Positions 36,825-43,640 of a DNA stretch of 64,000 nt are shown one piece after another. The stretch's first letter is position 1. Each line of letters opens with the position of its first letter. Where the stretch lies: NCBI RefSeq assembly GCF_000010085.1, contig NC_007712.1:2108001-2172000 (forward strand), in the 5' to 3' direction. The position numbers were made by a program, and so were the translations under genes. Under the pieces are notes generated by a model, which did no database searches, was not told the DNA's origin, and was given only the letters and a program-made list of their open reading frames with translations. Source of the DNA: Sodalis glossinidius str. 'morsitans'. Its GTDB lineage: Bacteria; Pseudomonadota; Gammaproteobacteria; Enterobacterales; Enterobacteriaceae.

Positions 36825-37340
36825 ATGTTAAAAAAAGAAATGACCAACAAGCTGAATGAGCAATTAAATCTCGAATTTTTTTCTGCCAACCTCTATTTAC
36901 AAATGAGCGCTTGGTGTAATGACAAAGGGTTGGAGGGCGCCAGCCAGTTTTTCAAGACGCAGTCCAGCGAAGAAATGGATCATATGCGCCGCCTGTTCGA
37001 TTATCTGAACAATACCGGCACTATGCCGTTGTTAGGCGCTATTGAAGCGCCGCCCGTCGGATTTCCCTCTCTGGCCGAGCTTATCAAGCTTGCCTACGAG
37101 CATGAGCAGATGATCACGCTGAAGATTAACGAGCTGGCCCACGTGGCGATGACGCTGCAGGACTATTCCACGTTCCACTTCCTGCAATGGTATGTCGCCG
37201 AACAACACGAGGAAGAGAAGATGTTCAAATCCATCCTCGACAAGCTGGCGCTGGTCAATACCGACGCCAGTGGCCTGTTCTTTATCGATCAGGATCTGAA
37301 GAAAATGAATGGCGATAATAGCGTAAACACTACCATGTAA
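36825..37340 (+). CDS. ftnA: Ferritin, iron-storage
   Basis: A 171-residue four-helix ferritin forming 24-subunit iron-storage shells. Ferroxidase ligands are visible in NEQLNLEFFSA (Glu17), QSSEEMDHMRRL (Glu50, His53), YEHEQMI (Glu94) and WYVAEQHEEEKMF (Gln127 region and Glu130). The start MLKKEMTNKLNEQLN follows AAGGACGCCAGTCA. It is intact while the MntH and Znu metal importers are lost. Family assignment is firm; FtnA rather than FtnB is by overall similarity and position next to holE. Confidence 0.93.
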   Translation: MLKKEMTNKLNEQLNLEFFSANLYLQMSAWCNDKGLEGASQFFKTQSSEEMDHMRRLFDYLNNTGTMPLLGAIEAPPVGFPSLAELIKLAYEHEQMITLKINELAHVAMTLQDYSTFHFLQWYVAEQHEEEKMFKSILDKLALVNTDASGLFFIDQDLKKMNGDNSVNTTM

Positions 37341-37572
37341 TCGTTCCCCTTCCCGCGCGTCGCAGCAGGAAGGGCGAGTGTGTTGTCCTCGACTTCACCC
37401 GCCGCAGCCGCTATCATTTGCTTGCGTTCATGTAAGCGGGCCAGCCAGTCCTGACCGGGAGTATGTGTCTTTGTCGCCTGCGGCGGTAATGGCTATGCAG
37501 CGGATCCTGCCGTCTTGTTTCCCGCCGCCGTGGCGTTTATTTAGACATTTCTCTACTTAAGGAAAGCCACCA

Positions 37573-37953
37573 ATGTCAATGCAACGTATTGCCGCGCCGG
37601 TGTACGCGCTGGCGCTATTTGCCGGGGCGGTGTTGTGCGCGCCGCGGGCTGAGGCCCATGCCCACCTTAAAACGCAATATCCCGCCGCCAATGCCACGAT
37701 GACGGACGCGCCGCAGGCGCTTACCCTGACGTTTACCGAAGCGGTTGAACCCGCGTTCAGTTGTTTAACCTTGACCCGGAATGATAACCAGCAAGTGCCG
37801 ACCGGACCTATTAAAACCGATCCGGCGAATGCCGATCAGATCATCGTACCTTTTACGCAGCCGCTCACCGCGGGCGAATACCAGGTGGCATGGCATGTCG
37901 TTTCGGTCGATGGTCATAAAACCCAGGGTAGCTATACCTTTAGCATCAAATAG
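37573..37953 (+). CDS. yobA: CopC-domain periplasmic protein YobA
   Basis: A 126-residue secreted protein with a signal peptide ending in APRAEA, after which the mature HAHLKTQYPAANATM gives the N-terminal His that binds Cu(II) in CopC proteins. A second conserved block is AGEYQVAWHVVSVDGH near the C-terminus. It starts after AAGGAAAGCCACC and ends immediately before yebZ, as first gene of the yobA-yebZ-yebY operon thought to handle copper. Confidence 0.94.
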   Translation: MSMQRIAAPVYALALFAGAVLCAPRAEAHAHLKTQYPAANATMTDAPQALTLTFTEAVEPAFSCLTLTRNDNQQVPTGPIKTDPANADQIIVPFTQPLTAGEYQVAWHVVSVDGHKTQGSYTFSIK

Positions 37954-38886
37954 ATGGCCACGTTGCCGGCCTGGTTCGCGGCCTGCCGCTTTATCCATTT
38001 TGCCGCGTTGATTCAACTGAGCGGCATTTTACTGTTCAGCGAATGTCTGGCGCCGCCGGCGCTGCGGCGTCGGCTGAGGCAGGCGTTCAGAGGCATTTTG
38101 ACGGGGTTGGCTCTGGGCGCTCTGGCATCGGGCGGCGCGCTGCTGGCGCTACAGGCCGGTCTGATGGGGCAGGGATGGCCGGATACTGTTCGTCCTGATG
38201 TCTGGAGCGCGGTGCTGCATACCGCCTTTGGTCAAGTGTGGTATTGGCACCTACTGTTACTACTGGCTATCTGCTGCGCCTCCCTGGGTACCCGCTTGTC
38301 TTGCAGGCGTTACAGGCTGTTGTGGGTATTGACGATGGCGGCGCTGCTCAGTCTGGCGTTGGTAGGACACGCCGCGATGTATGGCGGATTACGCGGCGCC
38401 GCGCAGCGCGGTAACCAAATGCTGCATTTTTTGGCGGTGGCGGGATGGCTCGGCGGGTTATGGCCTTTGTTGCTGTCGCTACGCGGATTGACACATCCCC
38501 GTCTGCGCGGAGAGGCCCTGAAGGCATTGATGGCGTATTCACGCTGCGGCCATCTGTGGGTAGCGCTGGTAATATTGACCGGCATCGGCAATACCTTTCT
38601 GGTGCTGAGCCACTGGCCGGTCGCGCTGGCACAGCCGTATTCGCGTATGTTGCTTATCAAGATCCTCGCCGTGGCGGCGATGGTACTACTGGCGTTGACC
38701 AATCGTTACCGCATCGTCCCCACGATGCGCCTGGATGAAGCCCTCGCCATTAAACGACTGACCCGGTTAACGTTAACGGAAATCGCTCTTGGCGTGCTGG
38801 CGCTGTTGTTGGTCAGCGCATTTGCCATGCTCGAACCCAATAAGTTTTCGGTTGCGGCCGACATGTCCCTAGCAGGTCTATTATGA
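37954..38886 (+). CDS. yebZ: CopD-family copper transporter YebZ
   Basis: A 310-residue multi-helix inner-membrane protein of the CopD family. It begins with the ATG directly after the yobA stop, with residues WFAACRFIHFAALIQLSGIL forming the first helix, and GHAAMYGGLRG in the middle with potential metal ligands. Its stop overlaps the yebY start (ATGA-type overlap at 38883-38886). Intact. Confidence 0.93.
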   Translation: MATLPAWFAACRFIHFAALIQLSGILLFSECLAPPALRRRLRQAFRGILTGLALGALASGGALLALQAGLMGQGWPDTVRPDVWSAVLHTAFGQVWYWHLLLLLAICCASLGTRLSCRRYRLLWVLTMAALLSLALVGHAAMYGGLRGAAQRGNQMLHFLAVAGWLGGLWPLLLSLRGLTHPRLRGEALKALMAYSRCGHLWVALVILTGIGNTFLVLSHWPVALAQPYSRMLLIKILAVAAMVLLALTNRYRIVPTMRLDEALAIKRLTRLTLTEIALGVLALLLVSAFAMLEPNKFSVAADMSLAGLL

Positions 38887-39236
38887 ACAAAAAATGGGTT
38901 GTTGTTGTCCTGGCAATGTTGGCGGCTCAATACGCCAGCGCCATGGAAATTATCACATTGAGCAAGTTCCAATACGGTAAGCGCTGGGCGTTCACCAAAG
39001 AGGAGGTACAACTCATGTGCCGGCCGGATCACGCGTTATATGCCCTGAATATGAGTACTTTTATGCAATACCCGCTGAACGAGAAGGCTGAGCAACAACG
39101 TAAGGAAGGCCACGTTCACGCTCAACCCATCGGGGTCATATTGCTTGATGATCCCGACCATCCGGGACAGAAAATGAGCATTGCGCCTTTTGTCGAGCGC
39201 GCACAGCAGCTTTGTGTTGACAAAACGACACCGTGA
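38883..39236 (+). CDS. yebY: DUF2511 secreted protein YebY
   Basis: A 117-residue exported protein with signal peptide KKWVVVVLAMLAAQYASA. The mature part has FQYGKRWAFTKEEVQLMCRP and ALYALNMSTFMQYPLN, both typical of YebY; E. coli YebY has been reported to bind heme or take part in copper stress, but the role is not settled. Last gene of yobA-yebZ-yebY and the last backbone gene before the accessory segment that leads to the T3SS. Confidence 0.92.
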   Translation: MNKKWVVVVLAMLAAQYASAMEIITLSKFQYGKRWAFTKEEVQLMCRPDHALYALNMSTFMQYPLNEKAEQQRKEGHVHAQPIGVILLDDPDHPGQKMSIAPFVERAQQLCVDKTTP

Positions 39237-39563
39237 CGGCAGGCGGATAGGAAAGAATTCCTTAAGTGCAAAGGCTAAGTAACTGAAGTGTGTCTGTTAT
39301 CACAGAGTTAAACTTTGATGACGGAATATGTAAGGAATGCCGTTGCCGCGGTGGAAAAACAGATCGAGCGCTCTATACTTTGGTATGTAGGACATCAAAA
39401 GCCTACAAAAATGCCAACTTTTAGCGCACGGCTCTCTCCAAGAGCCATTTCCCTGGACAGAATATAGGAATCGTATTCGATTTTTTTATCTGATTGAAAT
39501 ACAGTGAAAAATTCGCATTTGTCCGAAATTATACGAATTACGTCCGAAAACGCGATAATCGGC
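39237..39563. other. Boundary between chromosomal backbone and accessory segment
   Basis: About 330 bases. Base composition turns AT-rich. A small hairpin AATCG / CGATT followed by T7 (39,471-39,488) could terminate the yobA operon. No attachment-site duplicate could be recognised. Confidence 0.35.
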
Positions 39564-40141
39564 TCATACCATCACATGTTCCTGACCACGAGAATCTAGG
39601 TCCTTTTTGGTCATCAACATGTTCTTGTGCCCGAGTCATCTTTGTGCAAATTCATCCCCATTCTCCACTGCGTATAGGCGACTTGCAAGACTCCTTATCT
39701 CATGAACAGAAGGGAGATTAGTCCCAAATTGAACACCGCTCGATTCTCTGGCTTCTGCAAATGAGCTGGTAATTGCATCAGGTAAAACTGGACTCGGTTT
39801 TCTTCCGCCTTTTCTGACTGAAGAGAAAACGATGTATCAAAAGGGTTCCCTTGCTCGCATATTTCGATTACATCGCGAATATTTATCCCGGCGGCGGAAA
39901 GTGTTAGATTCAATGGCACGGCAAGCATATGTCCAGTTTTCCTCTGTATGATGAACAGCCTACCTTTTCGCATATCGTTAAATTTCATGCACGCAATATC
40001 CTCTCTCGCTTCACCTAGGGCGGCGTAGTTTTGGTCGGCTCTACATATCAGGCATCTGCGCGGCCGATTTAGTAATGCAATATCGATAATAAATTGCTCT
40101 AAATCGGCTGCATTATCGATATTGTCTGGCATCATTTCCAC
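39564..40141 (-). pseudogene. Lambda-type tyrosine recombinase (integrase) remnant
   Basis: From about 40,010 downward the minus strand reads as the catalytic domain of a lambda-like integrase: EAREDIACMKFNDMRKGRLF (box I Arg), then IIQRKTGHMLAVPLNLTLSA (beta-hairpin Lys). After a frameshift near 39,730 it continues as LPSVHEIRSLASRLYAVENG (box II HxxR) and DEFAQR, a TGA stop at 39638-39636, then LGHK and DSRGQE. The position of the catalytic Tyr appears to be Asp. The first 43 residues of the upstream frame do not resemble Int and may be joined foreign sequence. Clearly dead; evidence that this flank was a mobile element. Confidence 0.75.
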
Positions 40142-40244
40142 CCCCGTTCTATTTGTTTATCACATAAAGCGGCGCGATAACTGATATTGTCATTCCACCC
40201 CTGCGCATAATGAGAGTTATCTATTTCCCCGTCCGGGAAAATGC

Positions 40245-40466
40245 CTACTCCGACAGCCGGGCGCGCAGGTCTTCATTCTCTAATTCAAACTCGTAATATT
40301 TGGCGCGAAGATTAAATAGCTCATTAGCAGTCAATGGAAACCATATCATAAGACTACTATCTTCCTGCCAGTCTGCCGGGTATGACGCCAGCCGGGCGCG
40401 GAGGTCAGAATTGTCATTAGCCAGTTCACCTATTCTGCACTGAGCTTCATGCAGGTTAGCCGCCAC
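40245..40466 (-). CDS. Small coiled-coil-like protein, possible prophage remnant
   Basis: A 73-residue open frame from a GTG. It has two copies of a short motif, NSDLRARL near residue 19 and NEDLRARL near the end, embedded in leucine-rich heptad-like sequence. Proteins of this look occur near integrases in lambdoid phages, but I recognise no family. It could equally be a fragment. Confidence 0.3.
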   Translation of the reverse strand: MAANLHEAQCRIGELANDNSDLRARLASYPADWQEDSSLMIWFPLTANELFNLRAKYYEFELENEDLRARLSE

Positions 40467-40521
40467 GGCATGAAAGTCATCACTTAATTAATTGTTCATT
40501 CTATTACCCAACCCTTTGTCA

Positions 40522-40992
40522 GGCTTTGTTGAATAAATCAGAACTTGTGACTACGTCCCCCTAGCAGATCGATTGTTATGCGATCCGGATGCTGTTCGGT
40601 ATTCCTAACAGCATATTTGCTCGCTTGCTGATCAGCGAGTAGTCTGGGCATCTTAGCGGCAGCACCATCAGTTTAAAAATGGTGTCAACGAAGCCCTGTA
40701 AAGCGCTTAACGAAAGGCCAAACACGCGTTTCATCATCAGAACAGTGGTGATAGCCATATCTGCGTAGTGAAGCGGCCGGCCACGCCGTTCAGGCGTTGT
40801 TTTTTCCGTCCATGCAACAATTGCCGACTCATCCAGCCATATCGTCAGAGCCTCGCGCTGCTTGAGAGCTTTGTTGTAAGTGGACCAGTTGGTTATTTTA
40901 AACTTTTGCTTTGCCATGGAGTGCAGATGTTGAAATGACGGTAGTGATCTGAGCAGACGATCACCTAAAAGTTATATTTATTCAACAAAGCC
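40522..40992 (-). mobile_element. IS903-like (IS5 family) element, internally deleted
   Basis: Bounded by inverted ends GGCTTTGTTGAATAAATC (40522-40539) and the complementary TTTATTCAACAAAGCC ending at 40992. At 471 bp it is less than half of a full IS903 (about 1.06 kb). The start of the transposase lies next to the right end. No 9-bp target duplication flanks it (left CCTTTGTCA, right CCTCCAAGT), so it has been rearranged since insertion. Confidence 0.85.
40576..40917 (-). pseudogene. IS903-type transposase, N-terminal fragment
   Basis: The frame begins MAKQKFKITNWSTYNKALKQ and continues with RRGRPLHYADMAITTVLMMK and LPLRCPDYSLISKRA, matching the first third of IS903 transposase (about 307 residues). 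It ends after 113 codons where the internal deletion joins foreign-frame sequence. The DDE catalytic core is largely absent. Confidence 0.88.
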
Positions 40993-41855
40993 CCTCCAAG
41001 TGGTCGACGATACCAATGTGATTTCCACCGCAGCAGGTAACCTGAGCATATTTCATGATTTGTTCTTTATTGACCATAATCGCTTCCTATTGGTAATGAA
41101 ATATATATCCATAAAAGAGTATAGCGGAGAAAGTACTTTCTATTTCACGTACTGGGGAATTGTAATCAGACTATCGAGTAATGAGTTGTTAACTCATGGC
41201 GGAGAGACTCGTTAATTATTCATGATACACGGTGTGAATGGAAATGAGAATTGCCGATTATACTTATGAGAAATAAACGGGTTACGGGCTACGATGACGT
41301 CTAATCTGTTGATGGACGACCCGCCGAGGGGAATGACCCGTTTTCGTTTAAACGGATCGCGTCACGAGCGAGTTAGCACGATAATGAAGGTGAAGCCGCA
41401 GGGAATATTGCTGTGGTCGGCAATACTAGACCAGGGAAATGACTGTCTGACAGTGCAACGGCAGAAAGCAGTGACGGGGGGCGGACTAAACTATAGTCTA
41501 GTTGTTAACTGTCGTTATTAGGAGTATATATTACCCATGTGCAGAATGACAGTGATTAATCTTATTCACCTATTATCCGCTGAATAAGATATCCAGCACC
41601 TCAATCAAAGGCCAAGAAAAGGAGGATATACCCGTGTCTGACAAAGGTATGCCCCCTGTTATGGTAGGGGAAAAATGAAGGCGTAACCTAGGGAATGGAA
41701 AAGAAGGGTAAATGTTATCTGTACAGCGCGCATATTTTCGTCGACAGCGCTAAAGTCAACGAATAAGGCACAGGGAAAGCGCAGCGTGAAAGACGCAACT
41801 GATGAATAAACAACCACTAACACCGTTAATCTGGTCTTTCAGCCCGTGGGAAAAG
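40993..41855. other. AT-rich accessory DNA without recognised genes
   Basis: About 860 bases. Open frames of 71 and 75 codons occur but show no family features. One detail stands out: a very strong ribosome-binding site AAGGAGG (41619-41625) eight bases before a GTG that opens only 14 codons (41634-41678). An inverted repeat CTTATTC / GAATAAG lies near 41,563-41,588. I can assign no function. Confidence 0.4.
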
Positions 41856-41864
41856 TCTATTTTT
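41856..41864 (+). repeat. Left copy of 9-bp target site duplication
   Basis: TCTATTTTT, repeated exactly at 42038-42046 on the other side of the 173-bp element; nine bases is the duplication length of the IS903 group. Confidence 0.9.
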
Positions 41865-42037
41865 GGCTTTGTTAAATAATAGGGAATCATGCTGTTTTGC
41901 CATACTCGTTTTGGTGGAAAATGCTTGTCACCTTAGGTGTGTCGTTTTCTTACGCGGCCTAACTGCATGATTTTACGTTGCCAGGATCAGCAGTTGCACT
42001 GGAGGGGCAGCATAAAATCGGTTTATTCAACAAAGCC
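41865..42037. mobile_element. 173-bp non-coding IS903-related miniature element
   Basis: Starts GGCTTTGTTAAATAATAG and ends TTTATTCAACAAAGCC, so its ends match those of the IS903-like element 870 bases to the left. It has no transposase and is flanked by exact 9-bp direct repeats (TCTATTTTT). It therefore inserted as a unit, mobilised in trans by an IS903-type transposase, or is a full IS that lost its interior after insertion. Confidence 0.85.
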
Positions 42038-42046
42038 TCTATTTTT
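42038..42046 (+). repeat. Right copy of 9-bp target site duplication
   Basis: TCTATTTTT, identical to 41856-41864. Confidence 0.9.
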
Positions 42047-42242
42047 CTGTATTGCCCGTGGTGAATTGCTGCGCCAGGCCCTAATTTAACCATACCATAA
42101 TCATGAATAAAATATTATATAAAATTGCATTAATATAAAATATATTTAACGAAATATGTAAAGTAACAATCATAATATGATGAAATCGGCACCCGCAAGG
42201 GGAATATTATAATTATTAACAAGCTATTTAGGAGGGAACAAT

Positions 42243-42455
42243 ATGAAAGGCGATAGCAAGAAATTGTTGCTTCAGGCGATGTTGACGGATGTACGAGCCC
42301 AGTTAGTATCAGCATTTCATCGTGCCTGCCGGGCGCGGGAGAAGAAACCGGAGCAGATTCGGCATCAGGATTTGACCGAACTGCGTAAACTGATTGATAA
42401 ACTCGATGAAGCTATTCTGCTGGAAAAGCAGAGCTATGTTGAGCGCTTCCGTTAA
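42243..42455 (+). CDS. Unknown 70-residue charged helical protein
   Basis: Begins MKGDSKKLLLQAMLTDVRAQ after an excellent ribosome-binding site (AGGAGGGAACAAT). The sequence is rich in Leu, Lys, Arg and Glu and should be mostly helical, with a probable coiled coil at DLTELRKLIDKLDEAILLEK. I recognise no family. It is the last gene before the T3SS regulators and lies in AT-rich imported DNA, so a link to the island (chaperone-like or regulatory) is possible but not shown. Confidence 0.6.
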   Translation: MKGDSKKLLLQAMLTDVRAQLVSAFHRACRAREKKPEQIRHQDLTELRKLIDKLDEAILLEKQSYVERFR

Positions 42456-42986
42456 CGGGTATCAAACAGGCAAGAGCCCCCGCCGCGGCTATCGCGGCCC
42501 AACATAGGGCGGATAAACAGACTTCGGTGCGACATATCGCATTATGTGTCGTCGCCGTAAGGCCTTTGCGCAACTGACGCGGCAAGGAATTTCACTCTGC
42601 GCGGTGGCGCTTACGTTCAGTCATAGACCTGATAGGCGCAGTACAAAATCGTCTTATACTCATCTGTCCTTATCCGTCTTCGTTTGGTTCGCGCTGAGCG
42701 CGTACAGGTTTCGATGCCCTGTGGCGTAAATTTCTCCATTGATGTACGTATGCTCCGCGTCCTGTTGCCTGAAAGCGTAGTCTCTGTCATTGGCGCGCAG
42801 GGTGAATTAGGACAACGAGCAGGGCCCTGGATCCCGGTTTAGCGCCCTGTGCCGGGTGTTTGGGCTTTGCGGTGGACTTGAGCAGGTGACGCCCAATGCC
42901 ACATTATAGCCGACAACAGCGAGACATGGGGCCTAACCCCGGCGGCGGAAAAGTCATACCGCCATGGCTGGCATGAGGTGCCTGGG
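42456..42986. other. Non-coding stretch downstream of ssrB
   Basis: About 530 bases between the small helical gene and the 3' end of ssrB. No RNA gene, terminator or credible protein was recognised; a 61-codon frame at 42,544 has no features of a real gene. Confidence 0.4.
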
Positions 42987-43622
42987 TTAATCAGTTAAAC
43001 CCAGTCGGCGGGAACAATTCAGCAGTTCCGTGACTTTGTGGACGTTCAGCTTACGCATAATATTCAGGCGATGGGTTTCCACCGTCTTGACGCTGATACA
43101 CAGCTGTTCGGCGATGAGTCGGTTGGTGTAACCGTCGGCGATAAGTTTGAGAATCTGTCGTTCGCGCGGCGTCAGCAATTCCTGATTCTCGGCTTCCATG
43201 CTCAGGGCCGTATGGATCATTTCGCGGTTCAGCGCCGGATCAATATAGCTTTTGTTGACCGCCACGGTTTGGAGTGCCGCCAGCAAGACCTGTTGGCGAC
43301 TGTTTTTCAATACATACCCGAGGGCGCCGGCGGCCAGCGTGCGTACCGCCATGTATTCTTCGGTATGGGCGGTATAGGCCAGAATAGACATCTGTGGCCA
43401 GCGGGATCTCAGTTGGGGAATCAAGTCCAAACCATTGATGCCCGGCAGGCCGAGATCCAGTACCAAAATGTCCGGTTCATGTATCCGGCACTGGTTGTAC
43501 ACCGCCAGACCGTCATCAATGTGCGCCACGATTTTAAAACGCGGATAGGGTTCGAGCAGGTTAATAATGCCGTTGATGATCAATTCATGATCGTCCACCA
43601 GCAGGATCTTATAATTATTCAT
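42987..43622 (-). CDS. ssrB: Response regulator SsrB, T3SS master activator
   Basis: A 211-residue NarL/LuxR-type response regulator very close to Salmonella SsrB, which activates the SPI-2 operons and silences flagella. The receiver has the acidic pair in ILLVDDHELII, the phospho-Asp in ILVLDLGLPGINGLD, and the Thr/Lys of LAYTAH and GYVLKNSRQQ. The LuxR HTH is LTPRERQILKLIADGYTNRL followed by CISVKTVETHRLNIMRKLNV. It lies 18 bases after ssrA in the same direction, with GAGG before its ATG. All active residues are present, suggesting a live regulator. Confidence 0.95.
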   Translation of the reverse strand: MNNYKILLVDDHELIINGIINLLEPYPRFKIVAHIDDGLAVYNQCRIHEPDILVLDLGLPGINGLDLIPQLRSRWPQMSILAYTAHTEEYMAVRTLAAGALGYVLKNSRQQVLLAALQTVAVNKSYIDPALNREMIHTALSMEAENQELLTPRERQILKLIADGYTNRLIAEQLCISVKTVETHRLNIMRKLNVHKVTELLNCSRRLGLTD

Positions 43623-43640
43623 ATTCTGTGACCTCTTGAG

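Noticed and set aside
39494..39721. 75-codon plus-strand frame near the island edge
   Set aside because: It is antisense to the integrase remnant, whose minus-strand translation carries recognisable recombinase motifs.
41000..41521. Two frames of 71 and 75 codons in the accessory segment
   Set aside because: Neither has a convincing ribosome-binding site, compositional sign of coding, or a recognisable motif.
39240..42986. tRNA or tmRNA gene as integration site for the island
   Set aside because: I looked for tRNA-like arms and the conserved T-loop sequence in this flank and found none. The attachment site is not identifiable from this window.
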